Assembly: GCA_028023455.1 (NCBI GenBank)
Contig: JAQFVV010006232.1
Coordinates: 1,248,008-1,312,007, forward strand
Source of the DNA: Epiperipatus broadwayi
Lineage: Eukaryota; Onychophora; Udeonychophora; Euonychophora; Peripatidae
Length of the DNA stretch: 64,000 bases
Reading direction: 5' to 3'
Shown here one piece after another: positions 1 to 15,478 of this stretch (its first letter is position 1; each line of letters begins with the position of its first letter). Made by a program: the position numbers and the translations under genes. A model generated the notes under the pieces. That model was not told where the DNA came from. It saw only the letters and a list, made by a program, of their open reading frames with translations, and searched no databases.

Positions 1-177
1 TTTTTGTAATATAAGTTCATCTTTCCTTCTGTGTGATTTATATGATTACTTACAATTTATTATATATATTGAGCCGTGGCTCGAATATGTGGATTCGAAA
101 CACCGGCCTCTTAGGCAGAGAAGAACATACTCGGAGAGTATGTATGCCCAAACGATAGCTATAAAGTATATAACTAA

Positions 178-1300
178 CGTTACATTTCCAGGACATAACT
201 TCTTCTCGACTGTTGAGTTCAACACCAAGTTCAAAGCACTTTTTTGTTTGTGTATAAACACGGGCGCCAGCTATCTATTCAAGGATGAATAAATAACACA
301 CTTTAAGCAATGGCCACTAACTCAACGCCTAAATCCACGACTAGCTCAGCTGTTTGTAATCACTAATAGATTATACTTAATTAGTGATTAAAAGAATTAA
401 TAAAAGAATTTGTTAAAAAGAATTGATAAAAAGAATTTGGTAAAAGGATTGATAAAAAGAATTGACCGACAAATAAAGTTTAATTTTAAAGATAATTTAT
501 TAACTAACATTTATTTACTAAATTTAAACATTCTAATAAAACACACGCATATTTTAAATTAACATTTCTAAACTAGTTTAAATATTCTTGTTTACTTTCA
601 TAACAAAACACTGGTATTTATCTAATTTAACTAATAATATTGATATAAGGATCATGCACATATTAACTCATGCACACACACATAATAATACTAAAGTATT
701 ACATAGCATTTGAAATTTAATCACACACATCAATAGTTCATTTATGTATGATATCGAGTTCATATAATTAGACTCTTGGAGGATTCGCACGAATTAATGA
801 AATGCAATGGCTATTATAGTATAACGAAAATAAGCAAATGTTTTACCTAGGATTTTGAATGTTGACGTAGAATTTTGTTCTTTGGAGGCTGCTTTTGGTG
901 AGGATATTTCCATTATAAATGCTTACCAGCCGGCTGGGACGTTTTCTTGCTGAGTTTCCTGATTTTCACGATTATTGCTATCGGAGACAAATAGATAGTG
1001 ACGGAGATTTTCTAAGATGTTAAGCTGACATTATTTCACGGGCAGATCTGCTGTTTTCTCGGACATCTGGGCTGGAGGTGAACATGCGTTCCAAAATATT
1101 CTCAGCACTGCATTTTGTTTCTTAACTGACTCAATTAATTTCCGAACTGCACTCTCTCAATAATTCTGTGAACTGATTGCCTCAACTCAATTAATTTGTG
1201 GAATGAATTATTGTCCGATAAAAAAAAGTCTATTTATACTTGCGCCTTGTTGTCTTTCTGATATCTCCGGCAAAGATCTGTTGTCAAATTCCTTATCAAT
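178..1300 (-). other. LTR-like segment with TATA box (unproven)
   Basis: The minus strand carries a good TATA box (AGTATAAATAG, 1230-1240) followed about 970 bases downstream by TGGCGCCC (262-269) and then a GTCGAGAAGAAGTT stretch (near 190-205). The LTR-like insertion at 56705-58329 has the same order: TATA, then TGGCGCCC, then GTCGGGGAAGAAAGTT just before its end. This suggests that both are distant LTRs of one broad family. I see no coding sequence. No partner LTR or target duplication was found here, and the upstream boundary (above 1300) is not visible. Alternatively, it could be a host promoter and leader, since two GT-AG-type donor sites follow the TATA box. Confidence 0.35.
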
Positions 1301-3869
1301 TAATCCTTTGATAAACGTGTTTTGGAAGATTGCTTAATTAGTAATAGCCATGCAGAGATGTTGTTTTATATTTTAATTAATAACCATTGCCGTGTTTTTT
1401 AATAATAATCTTCTTTAACTTTATAATAACATTTATTCTATTGTTGACAATCACACATATATACGGTCATATATTAGTTTTAACATTATTTTTTCTTTAA
1501 TTAAACTTGAATGAACAGAGATTTGTATGTTTTAACCCTTTAAATTATATTTTTACGAATACTAAAAAAAAACTATTTAATTCTTATCTTTTTCGAAAAC
1601 AAGCTGCAATAAATTCTTCAACATTTAATTTTATGTTTTTCTTTTATGAAAGATTACTTTAATAATAATTTTAGATAAAAATTATATGTGCCTATATCAA
1701 TATAGGTACAATATATATATTAAAAATTTTCTTTCTTTCTTTAAATTTCAATACATATACTTGTAGAATTAGAAATTCTAATATTCCTTTGAAACATCAA
1801 TATATAAATATTTGATAAATTATAACTAACTAAATTATATTGAAGTCAGTAACTATTAACTTTTCAATAAGATCTTAATCTGCATCATCTTCTTTTATGC
1901 AATTATCATCTTACCAATTTCATAAATAAATGCATGTCTTTAAATATTAATAGTCTTAATAAATATAAATACTTATTTTTATCACTAATAAAGATAAGAT
2001 TTAGCAGAAAATGTTTCCTATCATATGACATATAAAAATTATTAAGAAATAGTTTTCTTACATATTTCTTTCATTTTAAACAGCAAAAATATTTTAGTAA
2101 TATGCAGTTTCTATTGTTGCATTATATTTTATCCAAGTGAATGAAGTTCTATTCAAATCTTTATCACAAGTTTGTAGTATCAGCATATGTAGAGTACCAG
2201 TGAGGACAGTTCACTTTTTACTCCATGATGAAATTATTATCCATTTTAAAATTAATTTCCATGTATTTAAAATTATTATTTAACTTTTATTACTAAAAAA
2301 AAATAATAATAAATTTACACTTAAATTTTAGAAAAAGAAAATACGGTTTCCTCCACAAAAGATTTCTTGGAGTTTTTAATCACCTACTTATCCATATATA
2401 TATATATAGGTAAAATTTTACATTATCTGATTGATTAATTACCTTCAGATGTCTAGTTACAATGGATATTAATTACTGTCTACAATTTTAAAAATGAATA
2501 AAAACAAATATTAAATCAATATTTATCAATACAAAATTTAAATTATATTTTAATAAAAAAAGTTTATTTAAAATCAAATTTTAACATCTAAGTTTTATAA
2601 TTTACACTATTATTCTAATTATTGATTTTATGAACTTTTATAACATTTATATTATTAAAAGTAACATTTATTATATAAATAATAAACAAATTGACAACTT
2701 TAACAGAAAGTAAATTTCTTTATTATTAAATCAGTGTATGTGCACAGCTATTAACACACATCTCACTCCCATTTATTTTAACATTAAGTAAATAAGTTTA
2801 AAATTACAAATAAGTAACAATTTTCAAATTTATTATTAATAATTATAAGAAATATTAATTTTAATCATCATAATTATTGATTAAAGATACTTTACATTAT
2901 TTCAACTATTATTTACTTTCTTATTGCAAAAATAAATAGTACAATTTATAACTCAAAATTATAATTTATATAGATTATAACTATCTAAATATAAACTCAA
3001 ATTTAATACTTATAAAATGATTCATTTAACTGCTTCTATAAATTAAACAATAGCTTTTTCTATCAGTCATTACATAAAATTTAATTTTTTTACTATTATT
3101 GATCTTTAACAACATCCATATAATAACATAACAAATAGAAAGACTAATATATATATCATATGTAATATGTATACATGATTATATATGTATACTATAGTAA
3201 GTAGCTAATTTACTTTTCTATTTAAAATTGTTTAACATTTTTTCTTTTCATTTGAAAAAATAAAATAAAACAAAACTAAATTGCAAACTAATTTTTCTTA
3301 TTTCAACATATGTAAAAAAATATTGAAATTTCTAAGAATAGTTTTTAAATTTGATATCACAATATTCAAAACTTTCCCTACCCCATTCTTCCATCTGTAT
3401 CTATATTTTACTGCTTAAGAAACTATCATGTTTCAATACATATATTTTAAGGACAAATATCAATTTTTTTATAAACTAAGTCATCTATCTAAAATATTAT
3501 TGTGGTCTATAACTTTGGTATCGAACATAAATCTATTAAATATTGATTTAAAAATATTATTATGGTTTTAAATTGAAAGCAAAAAAAAATATCTATCTAT
3601 ACCAATGAGCCTTACTTAACTTTGATATCAAAATATTCAATATTTTTCCACTCTCTGTTACATATCTTAAAAAATTAGATGACTTACTGAAAACATTACT
3701 ATCCCATATGGGTTTGTCCCCTATTTCTTATTTATATAACAAGTTTGAAGCAATTCCAGTGCTATTAAATCTCAATTCTAAAAGTGATTCAAAAGTCTAC
3801 AAATAAACATACCAATCAACAAACAGATATTTTAATTTAAATAAAAACATTTAAAAAAGAAGACATATT
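1301..3869. other. AT-rich stretch, nothing recognised
   Basis: I see only low-complexity AT-rich DNA with short (AT)n runs (for example 2394-2409). No open frame resembles a protein family and no RNA gene is visible. Confidence 0.5.
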
Positions 3870-5360
3870 ATAGAACATGTTAAAGAATTTTGCCTATACT
3901 TTCCAGAAATAAAAATAAAAAACAATAACAAACAAAGCAGTAATCTTTATAATTATAATAATTTTGACTTCAAGTATTTTCATTGAAGAAGTGAGATATG
4001 CAATTAAATCTATGAAAAATGAAAAAACTCCAGGAAATAAACTTATTATTGATATTTTAAAAGAAAAGTGAATAAATAAATAAATAAATATGTGTCAAAG
4101 TTATGTACCCAGTATTTAAATAATAATGATATATCAGATAAATAAAATAAGACAGTAATAAAATGATAGTCAATAAAAAATACTAGATATTATGAAACTA
4201 TCAATATTTTGTTAGTCTTACTGTAGATTTTCACTTAAAACCATTAAAATTGTCAAGCTTTGGTGGTCGAGAGGTCAGCAATAGTAGCTTTACAAGCAGT
4301 TGTCCCGGTTAGCGGGTTCACTTCCCAACTGATGCTATGACACATGAGAAAAAAACCCATTAAATTTCATTTACATAAAACTTTTGTCTCAAAGGAACCA
4401 GTAAGACAAACTAGATTTAAAAGTGATTATTGAACAATAGATTGCATAAAAGATATTAGAAGACTTGTAAAAAGAACAAATGATTATGAATCATTATATT
4501 TTGGATTTACAGAATATAATATGATATAAGGATCTGTAAATATTTTGGCAGTAATTATAGCTTTGGACATTAATATATCTCTCCAGATATTGTAAAAATG
4601 TAAAGAATATTAATGAAAATACCCAGTGAATGATTAAACTATATAATAATAAATCAAAAAAAAAAGATTAATATTTGCTAAGTGTATATGGCAGGATTAT
4701 TTCATCTTTCTGAAATTTTTGCAGCCTTGTTAGTGAATATATTTTATAAATTAAAATTGGGAGATGGGGGAGTGAATAAAAATAAGTGGAGATTACTTTA
4801 AGTATCTAGATTTTTCAAATGATGTAATGTTTTTTTTTTGCCAAATAATAATTTAGTGTTTCAAAATATAATATCAATGCTGCCAGAAAAAAAAAATTCA
4901 GAACATGAAATATATAATACAATTTTTAATAACTTTTCGAAACAATAAAAATAGGGATTAATACTAATTAAATAAAAAAGTTAAGAATTTGTATGAATAC
5001 AAATAAAAATATAATGGATAAAATTAATCATATAATTAAACTTTGATGGAATCTATTTAAAAGGAAATATTTTTACAATGCTTGTATAAAATATTTTAAA
5101 TAAATATGATTTACCAATATTTACTACACAGAAACATATATTTTAAGAGTAACAAGAACCTATGGAAAGCAAAATGAACAGATGGAAAATAAACAGATAT
5201 CTTTGATCTCATTAAATCAATTAAAAACTAAAATGCAATAATATGAATATGTTACTAAACCTGAAAGAGTATATATTGGGCAGTCAATATTTTATACAAG
5301 AATTCCAAGATATTATAAAAGATTTAAAAAAGACCATGTGTGTAAAGTGGATTGATTTAA
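3870..5360 (+). pseudogene. Decayed RTE/BovB-like LINE reverse transcriptase
   Basis: Six-frame reading gives scattered matches, in the correct order, to the better preserved RTE copy at 22530-23877. Near 3980 there is EEVRYAIKSMKN followed by TPGNK, the helix just before the RT fingers. Near 4390-4500 there are EPVRQTRFKSDY, VKRTNDYESLYFGF and a relic of the FVDYEKAF catalytic motif. Near 4560 there is ALDINISPDIVK, and near 4740-4830 a relic of the block that normally carries the second catalytic motif. Stops and frameshifts are frequent, so the copy is dead and old. A SINE interrupts it at 4249-4356. No tail or target duplication could be fixed. Family assignment rests on similarity to the other two copies in this window. 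Confidence 0.7.
4249..4356 (+). mobile_element. tRNA-derived SINE, copy 1
   Basis: This is a roughly 108-bp short element with an internal RNA polymerase III promoter: box A TGGTCGAGAGG at 4264-4274 and box B GGTTCACTTCC at 4315-4325. It ends in a short A-run. It is flanked by an 8-bp direct repeat CCATTAAA (4241-4248 and 4357-4364), consistent with a target-site duplication. The head resembles a Leu/Ser-type tRNA. Copies 2 (13200-13291) and 3 (53436-53527) share the head and the tail motif CTGATGCTATGACACATGAG or a variant of it. It sits inside the decayed LINE at 3870-5360, so it is younger than that LINE. Confidence 0.8.
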
Positions 5361-5463
5361 CTTCTATATATAATGGTAAGCCCAATTACTAATTAATTTA
5401 TATCTAAATTATCCATTAAAGATATTAATTTATATATTAAATTTCATACTCTCTATTTGAAAT

Positions 5464-5652
5464 AGTCTGTGTTTTAATATTTAATATATTGGCAGCCTGT
5501 AGTTTAAAAAGATATTTTTTTGAATTAGCTGTTTTGTGATGTGAGCTCTAAAATGTTTACTAACAGAGGGTATAGCTGAAAATTTTTTAACATTTGAGGT
5601 GATTTGATAATTGATATTTATTTCAGATAATGGTATGCACTGGAAATATTTT

Positions 5653-5715
<63 letters not shown>

Positions 5716-6020
5716 ATTTGGGAGCTTCAAAGATTAAAAATGACTAATGTTTAATCTATCTTTGTCTAAGTATAGTAAACATGTTTATTTAGAAGCAGTT
5801 TACAGTTCATTACTTATGTAAATTTCTTGCTGTATGTTAGAATTAGTCTGTTTTTCAATATCATATAGTTCAAAGAGTTACCTTTTTGAGTTAACTGTTT
5901 TGAGATGCAGTCTCTAATAAATTTATTCACAGAGAACATACTTAAAAAATTCTTATTGTTTGAAGTGATTTAATATTTGATATTTATTTTAGATAGCAAT
6001 ATACTCTGGCATATTTGTAT
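5464..6020 (+). repeat. Two degenerate direct repeats, about 200 bp each
   Basis: Segments 5464-5662 and 5844-6020 align along their length: AGTCTGT, a GTT/GTTC...AAAGA block, GAGTTAACTGTTTTGAGATG versus its variant, then TTTGATATTTATTT and AGATA. They are diverged and about 380 bp apart. Between them is a palindromic microsatellite at 5653-5716, (CA)n-(TA)n-(TG)n, which could extrude as a hairpin. The parent element is unknown. Confidence 0.6.
5653..5716. repeat. (CA)n(TA)n(TG)n palindromic microsatellite
   Basis: A run of CA repeats passes through TA repeats into TG repeats, so the whole tract is self-complementary. It is low-complexity DNA only. Confidence 0.9.
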
Positions 6021-7180
6021 ATGTATATATTGAAATTATAATGATAACTTTAACCAGAATAATGTTTTTATTATGATATAACTAGATAATCACCAATTAA
6101 ACTAATAGTCTATTTACAGGTCACATAACAGAATATTTATTCTAGTTTAATATACAAAAAACATCCTTTATAATTTCAGTAGTTACATTTGAATTTGTGG
6201 AAATATTTTACATATATATAATTTAAAAGTATTTTTTCTATTTAAAGCAACATTTTTCTCTGAAATAGCTAAAAATTATGAATTCTTGATTACAACTTCT
6301 ACCTTCTCAACACAATTACATAATTGAGTTTAAAGTTCATGGTCACCATGCATAATGTTCTTTTGAACTATTGCTTATATCATAGAATTTATCTCATAAT
6401 TAAGATTTATATATGATACTGAAAAATTTTATCAAATAGTCAATGAAAAAAAAAAGACTTGCAACTTTTAAAATATAAAAAAGACCTAACTATTTCAATA
6501 CATATGCTTTAAGAAACACTCATGCTATAAATGATTTTATGTATATCTTTGTCATTGTTTTCATCTTTTAGGATATATGTCACAGCTCCTACATAAGTGT
6601 TCTTTTGCTCATCATTTCCTCCCATTTAAATTAATGCCAAAATAAACCTTTTTTTTCAGTATAGAAATTTAAATTCAGTTTTATTTTAAAAGCAGGCATC
6701 AAAAGAATTTTTATTATCAGAAAATGATTATCTCAGTATTTTCTCCATTATTTACATAATTACCTTTTTTTAGTTTTAGATCCATTCTATATCATTTGAA
6801 TACTTCATTCAGGTTTGGATAATCAGACATCTCTTTTTAAAAAGTCAGTTGTTTTGAAAAGGCATATCTTATAACATTAATTCTTTTATTGGAAATTTGT
6901 TTTTTTCCTTTCAAATGAACGTGTGTTTTTATTCTTAATTTTTTATATATAAACTAAACATTGGTGATCAGATATTTGATTTTTGTCTTTCATATATAAT
7001 TGTTATAATATATTAAAATCATTATAGAGTTTGCACTTTTTTTAAGAAATCAATTATCCTAAACTGTATCAAGTTGATTTTTTAAAAATATGAAAGTTTA
7101 CTATTATTATTAAAGGTATATATATATAATTAAGTTCCAACCAGTAACTTTAGACACTATGTCGTTATATATATATATAT
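6021..7180. other. AT-rich stretch, nothing recognised
   Basis: No coding similarity, repeat or RNA gene was seen beyond poly-A/T and (AT)n runs. Confidence 0.5.
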
Positions 7181-7647
7181 ATAATCTTATAATTGAATAT
7201 TTATAAATACAGTAATTAAATATATGTAAAGTATAACTTCAAATTTTTTTTTATCCAATTAAGAGTGCTTTCGACTATCCTTATAGTTTTTGTCAACTAA
7301 CATTTTGAAAGGCTAACCTTCCTACAATTCTGTGAGCATAAGTCATGTATTTATGGTTTTAACTTCAATTATAATAACCTAAAATATTGCAAATTGAAAA
7401 AAAAAACAGCAAAAAGGAAAATAAAGGAAGTTATGCTAATATACAAATACAAAAAAAAAACAACTTAATTAACAGACAGGCAGCAAACGTTAAGATCACA
7501 AAATTGTGGGAAGGTTAGCCTTTCAGAGTGTTAGTTGACAAAGACTATATATATAGTCGAAAGCACTCCTAAGTGGATAAAAAAATTTAAAGTTAACTTT
7601 ACATATATCTAATTAATGTTTTTATAAATATTCAATTATAAGATTAT
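7181..7647. mobile_element. Foldback element with about 150-bp inverted arms
   Basis: The left arm (7181-7335) and right arm (7496-7647) are reverse complements with moderate divergence. Paired landmarks include AGTGCTTTCGACTAT with ATAGTCGAAAGCACT, and GAAAGGCTAACCTTCC with GGAAGGTTAGCCTTTC. The loop of about 160 bp is A-rich and non-coding. Long inverted arms without coding capacity fit a non-autonomous foldback or MITE. No clear target duplication was found because the outer flanks are (AT)n. Confidence 0.75.
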
Positions 7648-10600
7648 GTATGTTGATTTGAAGAAATACAGATATCAAATTATAATATTATTACATATAT
7701 ATATATGCATGTGTAATAATATAAAAACATTTTACTACATTCACATCAATATTATTAAGTGTGTAATAATATAAAACTCTACACACTTATACGTAGACCC
7801 ACATACACATATATTACAGACTATTTTATGCTGTAACGTCTAAACAGATATATTTATTGATTTTATAAAAAAAATTTATTTATAGTTAATTTTTATTATA
7901 GAATAATTTATAATGAAACAAGATCAAGAAGTTTAATGTATTCTTTATAATGTTTTTTTGATTACTTAAAAAATAATATTACTATCATTTGTCTTATCTA
8001 TACAAAAAAAAAAAAGCTTTAAAGGAAACTTAACAAAAAATATATACTGTTATTTATTATTAGATAGTTAGTTAGTTACTTAATTAAACAATTCACTTTA
8101 TTGTCAGAAGGTATTTTATATATTTTATATTATATATTTATTAGAAATACAAAAGTATAATGTACAATTATAAGTGCATGCAAAGAATTATGGTAAAACT
8201 ATTATTTCAGCGGTAAAGTTATCATCTGTGATATTTTAATCATATGAAAGACAAGTAATTCTTGTGTAATTATAAAAACTTATATTTATTTTAGAAAGAT
8301 TTATTTTTGCAGCTCTCTAACATTCCTTTGAGACTGCATACTTAAATTATTACTTGTCAAAACTTTTGATATGTGAGAGTTAAAAGTTAAATTAGTTCAA
8401 ATATATTTTGGCTTTGGTATTTCAAATTATGCAGTATGAAATTTATTCACAACTAGATTATAAAAGTAATTTTGTGCTTATTATATATATATAACACTAA
8501 GGAGGTATTTGTACTAACAGCTAAACAAAAGAATAATCTTATGTTCACCATATTCATGCTGCCTAGTATTATAGAGAACAAATTATCGATATATTAAAAA
8601 TTGATACTTCTCTCTATTCACTTGTTACAGATTATAAATATGCTGTAATTGAGCTTCTTTAATAATAAGAGAAAAAAGATTAAAAATAAGATGGGTATTA
8701 TAATAATGAAGTTGTATTTTCAATTTATAAAAGCATTGGTAATTAATATCTTAAAAAGTGACAATAAAATGCTTGACAATTTTACCATTATAATGTTATT
8801 GGCTTATTAAAATATTTAGTCCTATAACACTGGTCGACATGATTTTTGTAACATTAATAAAAATGCTTTTTTTGTGTTTCATTCAGGCAGTTATTAAAAC
8901 ATTTTTTCACAGAAATATTCTACCATTTCCCATTTTTGAGTACCTATTTGTCTCTTATATGATGAGTTATTAAAATTATTTGTATCTGGATTTACCCAAT
9001 GTAGGAACAATGACTATATAGTACTCAACATGAAGTACGTATCTATTTGCCTTTTACGATAAATTCTTATACATGTATTATCCCATTTAGCTTTAAGCAC
9101 TATTTCACTTATTATTTTTAAATAATACATGAACAATTTAAAAGTATTGCAGTTTGTAATGTTATAATTGACTATTTATTAGTCTGCATTACAGTGACAT
9201 GTTTATTTCATGTTTAAAGAGGTTTATTTAAACTTCATTGTATCAATATTTCATACTCTATAGTCAAGTTGCAATCTTTAAGTGTCCATATATATTGAAT
9301 AGACCATTAGTAAGAATGGATTTCCATTCTAGCTATTAAAAGGTGAGAAGGTTGCCTTGACTGCAGTGAGAAATATTGATTACTATCTTTACTGTGAATG
9401 TTTAGGTGGTTACTGGTTGGTATCTAATTACATCATTATCCCATTTAGCTTTAATCACTATTTCAATTATATATATATATATATATATATTGAACTAAAT
9501 AATTATATGGGTATTACTATATAGATATGATGAGGTAATATCCATTTACTAGAGAAATACTTTAACCTTTGATGTTACTAAGAAACTATCAATTACTACA
9601 AATGACAATTTTTGAGGCAAAACAAGTTTTTCTCATAATATATCTTTTGCTGGGTATCTTTCAAGCAAAACAAATCGTCCTTTACTTTTAACCCAAGTTC
9701 TTATATGGATGTAAATCCAGAAAGCTATTTATTATAAATGTGAGAATGTGAAAGAATAACAACTTTTGTGGCATTCTGTAAATAATATTTTTAACTTCTC
9801 TAGAGAGTTGTATATAGTGTTTATCTAATGGATATTATTTCCTCATATATATCTATTACTTAGGGACATGCATATTATAGTACTATTAATGTATAAATAT
9901 GAAAACTGTAATATATATATATATATATACTGTACTGGACCATTCTCCCCTGCATATTTCTAATCCCAACCTTGCACTGAGCATGAAGTGATCAAGATTT
10001 AACAGGGATAAAAATGGATACCAATTCAGCCTATTGTGAATTGATAGGACTCTGCCAGTTAATAACTCCTTTTAGTTGATATCTCACTCGAATGTCCAAA
10101 TGTTTAGAACCTATGCTAAATACACACTTTTGAAAAGTCTATTTACAAAATAGCTTTTGCACGCCACTTCTAGAAAAGAATCAAAAATGAATTTTCCCAC
10201 CTCCTAGAAGGATGTGCAATACCATATATTCAGCGGAGCATAAGAATAAGATTTAACAGCCCGGTAGAGTGATATCCCGTGTGGCTAGCTCAGTACTCTG
10301 CATCTAGGGTCTTCAATGGGTAAGTTAAATGGTTATTATGGTATGTGATTGAAAAAGAAATAGTACATTTTATCAAATAAATAATAATATGAAAACGAAA
10401 CAAGTTTAATATTATAATTAAATATTTATTTAATCCCAAATACCCACCACCGTTTCATACTTAAAATGATATAAAAATAAATAAATGAATTATTATCACA
10501 ACCTGGATATATATTTGATGCTTTTAAATAGATAAATATATAAATACAATTTAAATGGATATGAAAACAGATAAACCTTTAAAGCTATTTACAATACAAT

Positions 10601-11457
10601 GTTTCATAAAGAATGGAAGTGGTTGAGCTTTTTACCCTGTATAAATAAGTTATACTTTGTGTGATTTGATGTACAGATATTTTCAGATAAGAGATTTCCG
10701 GTCATACAAGCATACACTTTTACCGAGGACTTTAAAACCTTTTTTATTGATAGCAAATATAATAATGATAAAAAACTATGCATATGTATATTTGCACTAT
10801 GAAATATTTCACTAATTTCATATTTTTCAACATGTCAATAAGATTGTATTAGCTCAGATATTATATAGTACTCAACATGTGGTACTATATCTATTTGCCT
10901 TTTATGATAAATTCTTATACGGCACAATTATATACTCACTACTATTCTAAATATAACGTTATTAGTGGACTTGCTTACAGGAAATTTACAATAAATAAAT
11001 CCCTTTTTGCACTCATCATGAGATACAGTAGTGACAAAAATAACAAAATGATATATGGATAAATACATTTTTAGATACTCAACATGAAGTATCATATTTA
11101 CCGAATATTTAAAGTGTATGTGCACATATATACGCATGTATATTTATCTATGACAAATTTCAGGAGTAACAACAAGAGGAAAAACAAATAGCAACAAAAA
11201 ATAATCTAATTGCAACCTTTGTTGAAAATACTAGAATTTGAAATAAGAAAATGAATTAAAAGATTTAAGTAAAAGCTGTATCATTATGCCTGCAATAACT
11301 GTAAATTCAGTATATATATATATGCGAGAGCCAATTCTCTCTCTCTCTCTCTTTATTACAATGATTAATAATAATAAAAAATATATTTCTAATTATTAGA
11401 AATGTCAGAATTAATTAATTCAATATTAATAAATATTTTTAAAAGAAACTTATGTAG
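7648..11457. other. AT-rich DNA with scattered short repeats
   Basis: No gene was seen. A roughly 57-bp segment containing TACTCAACATG and CTATTTGCCTTTTA occurs at 9016-9072 and again at 10863-10920, with a fragment near 11075-11100. A roughly 30-bp segment ATCCCATTTAGCTTTAA occurs at 9077-9107 and 9435-9465. These look like relics of one old dispersed repeat. The stretch 9930-10320 is less AT-rich but shows no open frame or family. Confidence 0.5.
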
Positions 11458-11751
11458 GAATCTTCATTTTCTCCATTTTCTCCTGACTGGGCTCTAAGTG
11501 AGCTTCAAGTCAACTGGCTGTGTGGTGAGGATTTCATCTCATTCAGGCATAGCCAAGCGGCTTTTGTCATCATCGTGGCCAGATGGAACAGGCATGATCA
11601 CATCTTAGTGATTGGGACAGAGAAAGGGCAGGTGGACCGGCTGGTTTTCTACACCACGGTCATTTTAGTGGAAGATCTGGTAGATTTCTCCATATTTTCT
11701 ATCTGCTATAATACAATAATTATTGTATTAAATGTTCATTCGCTATCTTGA
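11458..11751 (+). other. Isolated G+C-richer open segment, possible exon or foreign fragment
   Basis: This block is clearly richer in G+C than its surroundings. One plus-strand frame is open for 97 codons, directly after a TAG at 11455-11457 (which could also be a splice acceptor AG) and up to TGA at 11749-11751. It has no ATG at its start. The peptide has a polar start, a mixed middle (WLCGEDFISF, VARWNRHDHILVIG) and a hydrophobic end. I do not recognise the family. The end of the open frame runs into ordinary AT-rich DNA, so only roughly the first 80 codons are of interest. It could be an exon, a fragment of a mobile element, or chance. Confidence 0.35.
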
Positions 11752-13199
11752 ATGGTTCACTAAATTCTTAAGAAATCAAGAGTTCTTAAAAGAACTGTAT
11801 AATGGATTTCTTCTTAGAAAATATCTGCTGTAGTCTAGTCCAAAAATTAATCTCTAAGTGGCTGGATGATTGAAGAATTCTGGAGCCAAAGTAGTGAGCT
11901 ACTTGAATGTCAAAGAAAGAATGAATCCCACAGAACTGACTAAAACTTGTCACCCCACTCACAAAAATCAATTCATGTACCCCGCTGAGAAGTATAAATC
12001 AGCCAACCCTTTTAATTTACCTTATCATTTAGATTATAACATTTATTTTTTATTTTTTTGATTAAATTCTACATTTTACGGTTTAATATGTTTGATTTTC
12101 ATCTTGAAGACCCAGACCACTTGATTACAAAAGAATTTTTATTATATATATAATAACATTTCAATTATAGCATTGATTATCAAACATTTTGCTTTTGGTC
12201 AGATTTTTGCCAAAGCAATTAACATTCTTTGCTTAGGAATAAAATTAATTTTTAGAAAAGTAATTAAAAAAAAATAAAATAATATATACAAGTATATTGG
12301 TACAATTGCTTTAATTATTTATTTTACTAATATGTTCCAACATTTGATCCATTTGTTTAATAAAGTTTGCTTTTCTCTATTTGAATTTTTCAGAGAAAAG
12401 CAAAATACATAAACTGATATATACTGAAAATATACAAAACAATAAAATACAAAAAAAATACATCAGTTTTTTATATGTGTATTTGTGTACAATATTTTAA
12501 ATTTGTGTGTGAGGGTATTCTAATGCTCAGACCCAACCTCCATTATTCATATAGCACATTTCTATATTTGTTGTGCTTAATACAGACTTTGTGCATGGAC
12601 ATTTGATAATGCCTGGCACAATATATATATAAAATTTACACAGTGTGTTCTCTTATATAAATATATTATTGAGTCACACTTTAAGAAGTGGTGTTTGTCT
12701 CAAATTATTGAGTAAAGATATTAATTTGGTCCCATGTTTGTCATCAATTTATTATACTGCTAACTTTGAAGGACACCTTTTAAATATGACTAAATAAGAC
12801 AAATTTCATAGTCACATCTAAAGTAGATATTATGAATAGGGATGATTGAATTTAAACAGATATTTCCCAAACAACTCCCCAGAATCTGTACTAATGATTG
12901 GAAATAGTTGTACCACTCAGCAATAATTTAATTTAAATGAAAAAAACATGCATTTTTATTTTTTACTAGAGTGCCTTGCTCAATAAGTCAATTTCAAATA
13001 CCACAATCCCTCAATTCACTGAACATTATGGAATATTGCTCAGTAGTTAAACATTTTCCCTAATTAAAAAGATATATTTTATTTTGATAAATGTGGAAAT
13101 GATAATTGCTATTGTGAACTTTTGAAAATAAAAGCTGCTAAATAAAATGGGGCTGACAACTTGAATTTTTAAAATTAATAATCATTTATTCAATAATTA
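11752..13199. other. AT-rich stretch, nothing recognised
   Basis: No coding similarity or structured repeat was seen. The segment 12480-12720 is slightly less AT-rich but featureless to me. Confidence 0.5.
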
Positions 13200-13291
13200 A
13201 AGGTGGCCAAGTGTATAGCACAGACACCTTACAAAAAGTTGTCCTGGGTTCGCTTTCCAGCTGATGCTTTACCACATGAAAAGAAAAAAAA
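13200..13291 (+). mobile_element. tRNA-derived SINE, copy 2 (diverged)
   Basis: It matches SINE copies 1 and 3 through a box-A-like start (GTGGCCAAGTGTA), a good box B (GGGTTCGCTTTCC, 13246-13258), the CAGCTGATGCTTTACCACATGA tail relic and an A-rich end. It is more diverged in the box-A half. A target duplication was not evident. Confidence 0.65.

Positions 13292-15478
<2,187 letters not shown>

Noticed and set aside
60-135. tRNA-like or SINE head on the minus strand (GTTTCGAATCC, hairpin GAGCC/GGCTC)
   Set aside because: No acceptor stem or box A at proper spacing, and no second copy.
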